From: Cyclobacteriaceae bacterium
GTDB taxonomy: Bacteria; Bacteroidota; Bacteroidia; Cytophagales; Cyclobacteriaceae
Length of the DNA stretch: 8,701 nucleotides
Direction: 5' to 3'
Assembly: GCA_009885605.1 (NCBI GenBank)
Contig: VFKK01000337.1
Location: 1-8,701 of the forward strand
Shown here: positions 1-6,949 of the stretch, piece by piece
How the letters are laid out: each line of letters opens with the position of its first letter
How positions within the stretch are numbered: the first letter of the stretch is position 1
Notes under the pieces: generated by a model
Databases searched by the model: none
Told to the model about the DNA's origin: nothing
Seen by the model: the letters and a program-made list of their open reading frames with translations, nothing else
Program-made: the position numbers and the translations under genes

Positions 1-398
1 CTCTGAGTCAGTGTCTCCGCATTCAGAGACTGCATCTCAAAAGGCGTTCTTTGGTCTATTGACAAATTCCCGTTGGGGGAATTTTTGGAGGAATTATTTC
101 CCTGGGGATAAGATACTACATACGGCTGGTTGGATGAGTTGCCCCGATCCACAACCACTGCGTATTCCAATCGCCCGCTTTGTCCCAATGTTGTTTTAAT
201 CGCCAGCTTCAAAATCTGGACATAATTATCTTCCAACCACTCATAAAAAAATTGACTTGGAACCTGAATCGTGAGAATTGTACCTTCCAGTTTCACAGGA
301 TTGATCGGCCTAAACCAAGTAGAAAAGCTCTGCTCGTTAACGTGTGGTTCGATCACACGCAAACATTCATTCCAAACTGCATTAGCTTCTGAACTCAT
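1..398 (-). CDS. dnaA: Chromosomal replication initiator DnaA, N-terminal part (gene continues past the left edge)
   Basis: DnaA binds origin DNA, forms an ATP-dependent filament and opens the duplex to start replication. On the minus strand, an ATG at 398-396 opens a frame that stays open for 132 codons to the window edge. Residues 1 to about 85 read as DnaA domain I: an AVWNECLRVIEPHV helix, FSTWF at 25-29, PVKLEGTILTIQVPSQFFYEWL around 34-55, and LEYAVVVD at 77-84. Residues from about 86 on are rich in Asn, Ser, Gln and Pro, as expected of the flexible domain II linker. The AAA+ ATPase and the DNA-binding domain lie outside the window, so integrity cannot be judged. No clear Shine-Dalgarno precedes the ATG, which is usual in Bacteroidota. 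The gene is divergent from mutAB across a 358-bp spacer. Recognition rests on domain I motifs only, but these are distinctive. Confidence 0.93.
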   Translation of the reverse strand, partial: MSSEANAVWNECLRVIEPHVNEQSFSTWFRPINPVKLEGTILTIQVPSQFFYEWLEDNYVQILKLAIKTTLGQSGRLEYAVVVDRGNSSNQPYVVSYPQGNNSSKNSPNGNLSIDQRTPFEMQSLNAETLTQ

Positions 399-470
399 TA
401 GAGAAGGTTTCTGAAAATATGACCTCGTAGGATTCTGAGGGGGTCAAATTTGAAGAAAATTAACTTAAAT

Positions 471-504
471 AAAAAATGATTTTTGGCTTGAAAAAATGAT
501 TTTT
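471..504. repeat. Two-copy direct repeat with 20-bp period
   Basis: The 14-base string AAAAAATGATTTTT, allowing one T of slippage, occurs at 471 and again at 491, exactly 20 bp apart. Each copy is itself nearly palindromic (A-run, TGA, T-run). It lies 73-106 bp upstream of the dnaA start. Two phased AT-rich copies could be a protein-binding site, an intrinsically bent segment or simple low-complexity drift. The sequence alone does not decide. Confidence 0.5.
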
Positions 505-518
505 TGGACAGAAGACCA

Positions 519-533
519 ATCTTTTCAAAAGAT
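519..533. promoter_or_regulatory. Perfect 15-bp palindrome, possible operator
   Basis: ATCTTTT-C-AAAAGAT has perfect 7-bp arms around a single C. It sits between dnaA (start 398) and mutA (start 757), about 121 bp from the dnaA start codon. As RNA it could form only a weak, AT-only-closing hairpin, so a dimeric repressor site is more plausible than a terminator. In such an AT-rich stretch a chance palindrome is possible. No regulator gene is adjacent. Confidence 0.3.
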
Positions 534-688
534 TTTTCTTTTCCATAAAATATTCCAAAAAAGCTTAAAATCAACCTTTTGCTAATCTATTTCGCAGGCA
601 TAATAACTTTTCGTCACTTCACTCCCTGCATGACTATTTTCAAAATTAGGAACGAAAAACCTTTGAGTAATTCTGAGCCCACTTTCCC

Positions 689-717
689 TTGATTTAATCT
701 TCATTTGCCTATTTTTG
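689..717 (+). promoter_or_regulatory. Candidate mutAB promoter of Bacteroidota type
   Basis: TTG at 689-691 and TATTTTTG at 710-717 match the Bacteroidota sigma-A pattern (TTG near -33, TAnnTTTG near -7) with an 18-bp spacer, inside the known 17-23 range. Transcription would begin near 724. That leaves an untranslated leader of about 33 nt before the ATG at 757, but only about 9 nt before the alternative TTG at 733. This supports the ATG start for mutA. Confidence 0.6.
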
Positions 718-756
718 AAATGAAGCAGGAAATTGACTTGGTTCAAATCCCCAAAT

Positions 757-2163
757 ATGACTGAAGAAGAATTTTATAATTTTCCCCAGGTATCTAAAGC
801 TGACTGGATCGCGCAGGTCAAAAAAGATCTGAAGGGAAAAGATTTTGAAAGTACGCTGGTTTCGGATCTTTGGAATGAACTGAAAATTCAACCTTTTTAT
901 ACTTCCGAAGACAGGACATCAATTCCATTTTCAAATCCATTTCATGCACCATCCCAAATTCCGGGAATGCCACCTCGAATTTGGAGCAATCTTGTTTCTA
1001 TTCATGTGGAAGAAGAAAAAACTGCAAATCAGGAAATCCATCTTGCATTACAGAATGGCGCCGAGGGCTTGGTTCTTTTCCTGAAAGGAAATGAAGACCT
1101 GAGCGAGGTTCTGAAAGATGTCCTTCCTCAATATATTCAACTTTACTTTTCCCCAGCCGGAGAAAAATTTTTGGTTTTCAAAGCCATTTTTGATTGGGTT
1201 TTGTCTCAGAACATTGGATCAGATCAGCTGAATGGAGCAATTCTCTGGTCCCCGTTTGGCGATTTTTTATCTGGAGAAAAAGATACTGAATCTTATTTTT
1301 CAACAGCTTCTGAATTGATCCGAAACTGGAAAGCCTTTCCTAATTTCTTTCCGTTGAGCTTGGATTTTGGCAGGTATACTGAATCCGGAGGAACAGGAAT
1401 TCAGGAACTCACGTACGGAATTGGAGAATTGATCGAAGTACTGGATCAACTGACCCAAAGAGGAATTCTGGCAGAGACCATCTTTGTAAATACTGCTTTC
1501 CTCGGCGCTGTGGGAGATTTACATTTCCCGGAAATTGCGAAGCTAAAAGCACTCCGATCCCTAATCGTTGATTTGGCTGCGAATTACGAAGTAACTCTCC
1601 CTCCGGAATCCATTCATTTGATAGCTGCTACAAGCACTTGGACCTACTCGATTCTGGACAAAAACACCAACCTGATCAGACAAACCTATCAGGCAATGGC
1701 CGGTATTTTGGGAGGTTGCAATTCGCTTTGGGTAAGAACCTTGGAAGGCGAATCTGCCTCTGTCCGGGAAAATAGAATCGCCCGGAATATCTCCACAATC
1801 CTTCGGGAGGAGGCTTACCTCGACAAAGTCATTGACCCGGCAGTGGGTTCGTTCTACTTGGATTCCTTGCAGAAAGAAATCACCGATTTGATCAAAGAAA
1901 AAGTGAGTCAATTGGAAACTGAAGGTGGCTGGCTTAAATCTTTTTCCGAAGAAAAAATCCAACAAGAAATCCGGCGAAACGGGTTGGCCATTCAAAGGGC
2001 CATTTTAGCAAACACCTTATCCAAAGTTGGAGTGAACAGATATACCGAAAATGGAAATTTAGAGAACAGTCCATTTTTCGCAGAGATCGAAGAAAAGGAA
2101 CTTGAATTGAAGCCTTCGCGGGCAAGTTATTTGGTTGAACTGCAAACTTTGAAATCGCTATGA
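757..2163 (+). CDS. mutA: Methylmalonyl-CoA mutase small (beta) subunit, short form without cobalamin-like domain
   Basis: This is the non-catalytic partner of MutB in heterodimeric methylmalonyl-CoA mutase, which interconverts (R)-methylmalonyl-CoA and succinyl-CoA in propionate and odd-chain metabolism. From ATG 757 the protein is 468 aa. Family features include the N-terminal WIAQVKKDLKGKDFES segment, the PFYTSED stretch, ATSTW at about 291-295, and GGCNSLWVRTLEGES from about 319, followed by the VIDPAVGSFYLDSL region. The protein ends after the TIM-barrel part. The degenerate B12-like C-terminal domain of the roughly 620-640 aa actinobacterial type is absent, with no DxHxxG or GG motifs at the end. 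An in-frame TTG at 733 would add eight residues, but it lies too close to the predicted transcript start and the family N-terminus matches ATG 757. The stop overlaps the mutB start (ATGA), so the genes are probably co-translated. Confidence 0.93.
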   Translation: MTEEEFYNFPQVSKADWIAQVKKDLKGKDFESTLVSDLWNELKIQPFYTSEDRTSIPFSNPFHAPSQIPGMPPRIWSNLVSIHVEEEKTANQEIHLALQNGAEGLVLFLKGNEDLSEVLKDVLPQYIQLYFSPAGEKFLVFKAIFDWVLSQNIGSDQLNGAILWSPFGDFLSGEKDTESYFSTASELIRNWKAFPNFFPLSLDFGRYTESGGTGIQELTYGIGELIEVLDQLTQRGILAETIFVNTAFLGAVGDLHFPEIAKLKALRSLIVDLAANYEVTLPPESIHLIAATSTWTYSILDKNTNLIRQTYQAMAGILGGCNSLWVRTLEGESASVRENRIARNISTILREEAYLDKVIDPAVGSFYLDSLQKEITDLIKEKVSQLETEGGWLKSFSEEKIQQEIRRNGLAIQRAILANTLSKVGVNRYTENGNLENSPFFAEIEEKELELKPSRASYLVELQTLKSL

Positions 2164-4280
2164 GACCAAACCTAAACCAGTGGAAGTCTGCAAAAGCAGG
2201 CCCTAAAAATCCTACAGAACCTGAAATCTGGGAGGCTCCCGAGCAAATCTCTGTTCCCTCAATATTTGACGAATCGGAAATAAATAAACTTCCGCACCTC
2301 GGGTTTGGGGCGGGTATAGCGCCGTTCCTTCGAGGCCCCTACAGCACGATGTATCAGATTCGTCCCTGGACGATTCGACAATATGCAGGATTCTCGACAG
2401 CCGAGGAATCCAATGCGTTCTATCGTAAAAATCTTGCCGGTGGGCAAAAGGGACTTTCAGTAGCTTTTGATCTCGCAACCCACAGGGGCTACGATTCTGA
2501 CCATCCGCGGGTAGTGGGAGATGTGGGAAAAGCCGGTGTGGCGATTGACACTGTCGAGGATATGAAAATCCTGTTCGATCAGATTCCTCTGGAGGAAATG
2601 TCTGTTTCCATGACCATGAACGGGGCTGTGATTCCAGTTTTGGCTTTTTACATCGTCGCAGCAGAAGAGCAAGGCGTGAAGCCAGAACAACTGATCGGAA
2701 CTATTCAGAATGATATCCTGAAGGAGTTTATGGTGCGAAACACCTACATATACCCTCCTCAACCATCGATGCGGATCATTGCTGATATCTTCGAATTCAC
2801 TTCGCAGAAGATGCCGAAATTCAATTCTATCTCCATCTCCGGCTATCATATGCAGGAAGCTGGCGCAACGGCAGATTTGGAATTGGCCTATACCCTTGCA
2901 GATGGATTGGAGTATTTGAGAACTGGAAAGAAAGCCGGCCTGGATATCGATGATTTCGCTCCAAGACTTTCCTTCTTCTGGGGAATCGGGATGAATTACT
3001 TCATGGAGATCGCCAAATTGAGAGCGGGTCGTTTGCTTTGGGCAAAAATCGTCGGGCAATTCAATCCAAAGGATCCAAAATCACTTGCGTTAAGAACCCA
3101 TTGTCAGACTTCCGGCTGGTCGCTTACCGAGCAGGATCCTTTCAACAATGTGACCCGAACAGCGGTGGAAGCTCTTGCAGCGGTGATGGGCCATACCCAA
3201 TCGCTGCATACCAATTCGCTGGATGAAGCCATCGCTTTACCGACGGATTTCTCTGCAAGGATTGCCAGAAATACCCAGCTTGTTCTACAGGAAGAAACCG
3301 GCATTTGCAGCGTGGTTGATCCTTGGGGAGGTTCTTATTATGTGGAATACCTTACAGATCAGCTCGTGAAAAGAGCCTGGACTTTGATAGAGGAAGTTGA
3401 GAATCTCGGCGGCATGGCAAAAGCAATTGAAACAGGTCTGCCCAAACTTCGAATCGAAGAAGCTGCGGCAAAAAAACAAGCCAGAATTGATAGCGGACGT
3501 GACGTAATTGTGGGAGTAAATCGATATCAGATCGATGAAAAATCTGAAATTGAACTGCGGGAAGTAGACAATCAATCTGTCCGTGAGTCACAAATCCACC
3601 GGCTAAACCAAGTCAAAGCAGCAAGAAATCAAGAAGAAGTCACTCGAATTCTGACAGCGATCACAGAAGCTTCCAAAACCGAAAAAGGCAATTTGCTGGC
3701 ACTGGCGATAGAAGCAGCGAGAAAAAGGGCTACTTTAGGAGAAATCTCATATGCGATGGAAGTGGCTTTTGGCAGACATAAAGCTCAGACAAGATCCATC
3801 TCGGGAGTATATGCAGCAGAAGTGAAAAATCAGGAATCCTTTCAAAAAGCCACAGTTCTCTCAGATCGGTTTGCCGAACTGGAAGGCCGTCGTCCCAGAA
3901 TTATGGTAGCAAAAATGGGCCAGGACGGGCATGACCGCGGGGCGAAAGTCATTGCCACAGGATTTGCCGATTTAGGCTTTGACGTTGATATCGGACCACT
4001 TTTTCAAACACCACAGGAAGTCGCCGAGCAGGCAATTGAAAACGATGTGCATATCGTCGGAGCATCTTCTTTAGCTGGAGGACATAAGACTCTCGTCCCT
4101 CAATTGATTCAGGCATTGAAAAAACTAGGCAGGCCTGATGTCATGGTTGTGGCAGGCGGGGTGATTCCCCCTAAAGATTACGAATTCCTTTTTGATGCAG
4201 GAGTTGCAGAAATCTTTGGTCCGGGAACAGTCCTTTCTGAGGCTGCAATTAAGATATTGGGTAAGTTGATGAGAGATTGA
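2160..4280 (+). CDS. mutB: Methylmalonyl-CoA mutase large (alpha, catalytic) subunit
   Basis: This is the catalytic adenosylcobalamin-dependent subunit, cytoplasmic, 706 aa, which is normal length for MutB. The N-terminal barrel contains GPYSTMYQIRPWTIRQYAGF, KGLSVAFDLATHRGYDSDHP, MSVSMTMNGAV and ISGYHMQEAGATAD. By position against the Propionibacterium enzyme (Tyr89, Arg207, His244), the active-site residues are Tyr75, Arg193 and His230. The C-terminal cobalamin-binding domain, from about residue 570, has the full signature: Asp589-x-His591-x-x-Gly594 with His591 as lower axial ligand, SSLAGG at 636-641 and Gly666-Gly667. Lys585 matches the conserved lysine near the ligand. The start overlaps the mutA stop by four bases, indicating one operon. 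No epimerase or MeaB-type G-protein chaperone gene is in the window, so those partners must be elsewhere. I see no convincing terminator before the convergent gene at 4319. Confidence 0.98.
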   Translation: MRPNLNQWKSAKAGPKNPTEPEIWEAPEQISVPSIFDESEINKLPHLGFGAGIAPFLRGPYSTMYQIRPWTIRQYAGFSTAEESNAFYRKNLAGGQKGLSVAFDLATHRGYDSDHPRVVGDVGKAGVAIDTVEDMKILFDQIPLEEMSVSMTMNGAVIPVLAFYIVAAEEQGVKPEQLIGTIQNDILKEFMVRNTYIYPPQPSMRIIADIFEFTSQKMPKFNSISISGYHMQEAGATADLELAYTLADGLEYLRTGKKAGLDIDDFAPRLSFFWGIGMNYFMEIAKLRAGRLLWAKIVGQFNPKDPKSLALRTHCQTSGWSLTEQDPFNNVTRTAVEALAAVMGHTQSLHTNSLDEAIALPTDFSARIARNTQLVLQEETGICSVVDPWGGSYYVEYLTDQLVKRAWTLIEEVENLGGMAKAIETGLPKLRIEEAAAKKQARIDSGRDVIVGVNRYQIDEKSEIELREVDNQSVRESQIHRLNQVKAARNQEEVTRILTAITEASKTEKGNLLALAIEAARKRATLGEISYAMEVAFGRHKAQTRSISGVYAAEVKNQESFQKATVLSDRFAELEGRRPRIMVAKMGQDGHDRGAKVIATGFADLGFDVDIGPLFQTPQEVAEQAIENDVHIVGASSLAGGHKTLVPQLIQALKKLGRPDVMVVAGGVIPPKDYEFLFDAGVAEIFGPGTVLSEAAIKILGKLMRD

Positions 4281-4318
4281 AAATCCTCATTCCAAAAAAT
4301 TAGTTTGCCTTTTGAAAT

Positions 4319-4699
4319 CTAACTGTAGATAAATTTCGGTTTTCCATTTTCGCAGGAAACACGGGTTGGACGGGGGGCAAGCGCACAGTCAGAAACCGCT
4401 CCTGTTTTCCGGTTGTACTCTGCCTGAAGTGCGGTGAATTTATCCACGAGTTTTAAAAAATAATTCTGATCGATTTTTTTGGAATAAGCGATGTAGCCGA
4501 TCGGTCCGCCACACGCTTTTGCACCAAAGGGGGTGAGCAACCATTCTTCAGAATTCGTGCAGATTTCAGATTCAGAAAGCGTTACCATTTCCTTGTAAAC
4601 TTCCTGCATGTCTGCCGGATAGATAACGGGATTTTCAGTGTCAACAGATTCACATCCGAAGGATAAGAAAATCATAAAGAATACACTTAAGTATTTCAT
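4319..4699 (-). CDS. Small predicted lipoprotein with four conserved-looking cysteines, function unknown
   Basis: This 126-aa protein begins MKYLSVFFMIFLSFGC. It has a short lysine-bearing N-terminus, a hydrophobic core and a lipobox-like LSFGC, so Cys16 is the likely lipidated residue and the protein is probably anchored in the cell envelope. The mature part has four more cysteines (47, 63, 105, 116), an even number suited to two disulfides in the periplasm. The most recognisable stretch is LLTPFGAKACGGPIGYIAYS (54-73). The remainder is a predicted amphipathic helix with KLVDKFTALQAEYN and a Cys-containing tail. I recall similar small lipoproteins in Bacteroidota but cannot name a family or function. 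It stands alone and converges on mutB with a 38-bp gap. Its upstream region overlaps the start of the AGE remnant, so its promoter may lie in decaying sequence. Confidence 0.8.
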   Translation of the reverse strand: MKYLSVFFMIFLSFGCESVDTENPVIYPADMQEVYKEMVTLSESEICTNSEEWLLTPFGAKACGGPIGYIAYSKKIDQNYFLKLVDKFTALQAEYNRKTGAVSDCALAPRPTRVSCENGKPKFIYS

Positions 4700-4720
4700 G
4701 GCTGTAATTTTTGAGAGTAG

Positions 4721-5124
4721 TATTATTTACACGAAGTTCATCCGAAAATGGTTTATCTCTCCTTGCAAAAAGGTGACACAACCAAGTTGACGGATTTTAT
4801 GACGAGGCCTATTATTTTAAAAATCAGCCTGAAATCCGGATCACTCACGACACCAAAAACTGGTGGGCTCAGGCAGAAGGTATGAATGCGCTCCTTCATA
4901 TGGATGAACTTTTTCCTGAAGATGAGCAGGATTATTATGGCAAGTTTCTGACACTTTGGAACTACACAGACACGTACCTGATCGATCACGAAAACGGGGA
5001 CTGGTATTCAGGTGGACTGGACAAGCAACCTGAACTCAAAATCGCCAACAAGGGAAACATCTGGAAAGGAATATACCATCACTATCGCTCCTTGGATGGA
5101 TGTATTCAGCGTTTAAAGGATTAA
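4721..5124 (+). pseudogene. C-terminal remnant of an AGE-family (N-acylglucosamine 2-epimerase-like) sugar epimerase, truncated and frameshifted
   Basis: From 4777 to 5124 one frame reads GFYDEAYYF, then KNWWAQAEGMNALL, LFPEDEQDYYGKF, TYLIDHENGDWY, GGLDKQPELK and NIWKGIYHHYRSLDGCIQRL, ending at TAA. This is the conserved end of the AGE family (alpha6/alpha6 barrel enzymes of about 400 aa that epimerise or isomerise sugars). It includes the C-terminal histidine of the YHHYR motif, one of the two catalytic histidines. The upstream piece YLHEVHPKMVYLSLQKG, which fits the preceding helix, is in another frame (4727-4774) and is closed by TAG at 4718. A frameshift therefore lies between about 4772 and 4790, and TGA at 4774-4776 blocks the downstream frame. 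Roughly the first two thirds of the gene are missing. An ATG at 4882 exists, but the product would be an 80-aa tail with no full active site. Confidence 0.85.
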
Positions 5125-5132
5125 CTAATCCT
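5117..5132. terminator. Inverted repeat between convergent genes, possible weak bidirectional terminator
   Basis: AGGATTA-AC-TAATCCT has perfect 7-bp arms. It covers the stop codon of the AGE remnant (5122-5124) and lies 17 bp past the esterase stop on the other strand. As RNA it would fold as a 6-bp stem with a 4-nt loop. It is flanked by TTTAAA on the left and AAA on the right, so the U-tracts are short in both directions. The position fits termination and the strength does not. Confidence 0.35.
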
Positions 5133-5149
5133 AAACATGAGAGCACTTA

Positions 5150-6685
5150 CTATTTGTTAAATTCCTCCAAAAATTTCATTTGCTTCCAAAAAGGAATATT
5201 TCTGACATGGATATTGGTGCCCAACTCCAAGACCATTGGGTCTTTCGGATCAAAAACCGGCCATTCCACAGGCCGCCCTTTTCCGTTCGGATTTCCGGTT
5301 TTAATGAAGTTCACCCAATACTCAGACATGTTTTCTTCCAGCTCAAAGTCTACTCTTTCAAAAGGTCGATTCCACTTGTTGAGTGTATGAAAAGCATAGC
5401 TGAACTCAGCTGAATGAAATGCACCATAATTGGGTTCACCGGGTGGAACTCTGGTAAAATAGTAGACATAGACATCCTTCTCGCCCTTTTCGGTTTGCAT
5501 TTTTGCCCAAGTATAATTTTGCAAACCGAAGTTTAATTCGGCGATGATGCCCTGGGTTTCTTTCAGTTCCACTTCATTTTCAGCAGGGAAAAGTTGAAGA
5601 TATTCCCCTGCCATGCCTCCATATAGTTTCTTTGCATTTTCTTTGAAGTGGGCAGGAGTAACTTCCGGACCAAAGGACACATTGTCGTCTGCATTCCATC
5701 CAGTCAACAAGGGGACATCTGAATGAGCAGAATTCTCAAAGGTCTCTCTTACTCCCGGAATCACTTTACCGTCTATTACCGGACCAAATCGCCCCGGGAT
5801 TTTAAGCAAACTATCAGCAGAGATGCTTCTCAAACCCTTCATGGATTGTACTCCGATTCCCATCATCAGCTCCTGGCCTCTTTCTTCGGCTCCTTTAATT
5901 CCCGATACTAAGCCTGTTCCTCGAAACATCCCACCACTTTGGGCAATCGCTTGATGAAAAAGTCCTTTTGCTTTAGGAGAAACCACAAGGGCATTGACTG
6001 CTAATGCTCCGGCAGATTGACCCGCTATGGTGATATTTTCAGGATCGCCTCCAAACGCAGAAATATTCTTTTTGACCCATTCCAAAGCAGCAATTTGATC
6101 CAAAATCCCATAGTTTCCGGAAGTTTGATCTGGATTTTCGGCAGTGAGTTCGGGATGCGCCAGAAACCCGAAAATACCCAAGCGATAATTGATTGTAACA
6201 ACCACAATTCCTTTTTTGGCCAATTCTTCTCCGTCATAAAGCGGTACAGTCCCCGATCCTCCGCTAAATCCTCCCCCGTGAATCCAGACCATTACAGGCA
6301 GTTTTTCATCCGATTTATCCGCTCCTGTCCATACATTGAGGTAGAGGCAATCTTCTGAAATAGGTTCTTTGGGAATCAAAAACTCCTCCGACCAAGCGAA
6401 AAAAGGAACAGGAGGATTTTGAATCGCTGAAGCTGGATTTTCCACACAATCTTTGATTCCGTCCCAAGGCTGAACAGGTTGAGGAGCTTTCCAGCGAAGT
6501 TCGCCAACGGGTGGGGCGGCAAAGGGAATTCCCATGAACGTCTTGATGGAATCCTGCCCGACCAATATCCCGGAAACCAATCCCGCATCTGTGGCGATCG
6601 AATAGACATCAAGCTTATTTTCAACCTCAAGGGAAGAACAGAAAATAGCCAGAGCCAGGACAAAAATGGAAAGAATCGTTTTCAT
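5150..6685 (-). CDS. Exported type-B carboxylesterase (alpha/beta hydrolase, COesterase family)
   Basis: This is a predicted serine ester hydrolase of the carboxylesterase/lipase type-B family, 511 aa from ATG 6685, which is normal for the family. The start is placed at MKTILSIFVLALAIFCSS, a typical export signal. An ATG at 6718 would put 11 charged residues in front of it. Motifs in order are SIKTFMGIPFAAPPVGELRW, SEDCLYLNVW (type-B signature 2; its Cys112 probably pairs with Cys80), the oxyanion-hole HGGGF at 136-140, and the GQSAG elbow with nucleophile Ser224. The likely catalytic histidine is His424 in GAFHSAEFSY. The acid is probably Asp333 or Asp334 in GWNADDN, where most relatives have DE. 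The Cys in the signal (IFC) does not make a good lipobox, so cleavage by signal peptidase I into the periplasm or beyond is more likely. The natural substrate cannot be read from the sequence. It converges on the AGE remnant. Confidence 0.93.
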   Translation of the reverse strand: MKTILSIFVLALAIFCSSLEVENKLDVYSIATDAGLVSGILVGQDSIKTFMGIPFAAPPVGELRWKAPQPVQPWDGIKDCVENPASAIQNPPVPFFAWSEEFLIPKEPISEDCLYLNVWTGADKSDEKLPVMVWIHGGGFSGGSGTVPLYDGEELAKKGIVVVTINYRLGIFGFLAHPELTAENPDQTSGNYGILDQIAALEWVKKNISAFGGDPENITIAGQSAGALAVNALVVSPKAKGLFHQAIAQSGGMFRGTGLVSGIKGAEERGQELMMGIGVQSMKGLRSISADSLLKIPGRFGPVIDGKVIPGVRETFENSAHSDVPLLTGWNADDNVSFGPEVTPAHFKENAKKLYGGMAGEYLQLFPAENEVELKETQGIIAELNFGLQNYTWAKMQTEKGEKDVYVYYFTRVPPGEPNYGAFHSAEFSYAFHTLNKWNRPFERVDFELEENMSEYWVNFIKTGNPNGKGRPVEWPVFDPKDPMVLELGTNIHVRNIPFWKQMKFLEEFNK

Positions 6686-6747
6686 GGACAGGAATTCAGG
6701 GTGTAAGCGCTCTGTCAAGAACGGAATATTTTTATTAATTCAAAAAG

Positions 6748-6778
6748 AAACAATAGAGATTTACTCGCGAAACTCAAA
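6748..6778 (-). promoter_or_regulatory. Weak candidate promoter for the carboxylesterase
   Basis: On the minus strand, TTTG (6778-6775) is followed after 19 bp by TATTGTTT (6755-6748). This only partly matches the Bacteroidota -7 pattern TAnnTTTG. A transcript would start near 6741 and leave a leader of about 56 nt. No exact match is present between the esterase and the terminator at 6889. Confidence 0.25.
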
Positions 6779-6888
6779 GCTGTAACTAATTAAAAGCAAA
6801 TGGAGTCTGGGTCTGTCGATCAAACCTGGACTTTAATCTGAGAAAGATGGTTGGATCTATGGAAAACCGAGCTTTTATCGATCTGAAC

Positions 6889-6915
6889 AAAAAAAGGCGC
6901 GACATCAGTCACGCC
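6889..6915 (-). terminator. Intrinsic terminator of the DUF4242 gene
   Basis: Read on the minus strand, GGCGTGAC (6915-6908), loop TGAT and GTCGCGCC (6903-6896) form an 8-bp GC-rich stem with one G-U pair. Seven T residues (6895-6889) follow directly. It lies 34 bp past the stop of the 90-aa gene at 6950, so it insulates the esterase from read-through. Confidence 0.88.
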
Positions 6916-6949
6916 CAATAATCTCTCAAGAATAATTTAATACTTCCTG

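Larger units (their letters stand above)
399..756. other. AT-rich intergenic spacer between dnaA and mutA
   Basis: This 358-bp non-coding stretch separates two divergent genes and must hold both promoters. The stretch at about 450-590 is very rich in A and T runs. It contains a direct repeat (471-504), a perfect 15-bp palindrome (519-533) and the mutA promoter candidate (689-717). On the minus strand, TAATTTTG at 648-641 fits a Bacteroidota -7 element for dnaA. It has no TTG at the right distance upstream, so I list it only as a weak possibility. I looked for DnaA boxes (TTATNCACA on either strand) and found none, so there is no evidence that this is the origin. No reading frame here looks like a gene. 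Confidence 0.7.

Noticed and set aside
11..392. Two plus-strand reading frames at 11-199 and 180-392
   Set aside because: They lie opposite the well-supported dnaA coding frame on the minus strand and show no protein family features.
399..756. Possible chromosomal origin (oriC) next to dnaA
   Set aside because: The region is AT-rich and repetitive, but no TTATNCACA-like DnaA box was found on either strand.
733..756. TTG at 733 as the mutA start
   Set aside because: It would lie only about 9 nt from the predicted transcript start, and the homologous N-terminus matches ATG 757. The AGGA before it is too close to act as a ribosome binding site.
6849..6923. 24-codon plus-strand frame overlapping the terminator
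   Set aside because: It runs across the terminator hairpin, has no recognisable family and no promoter; chance is the simplest explanation.
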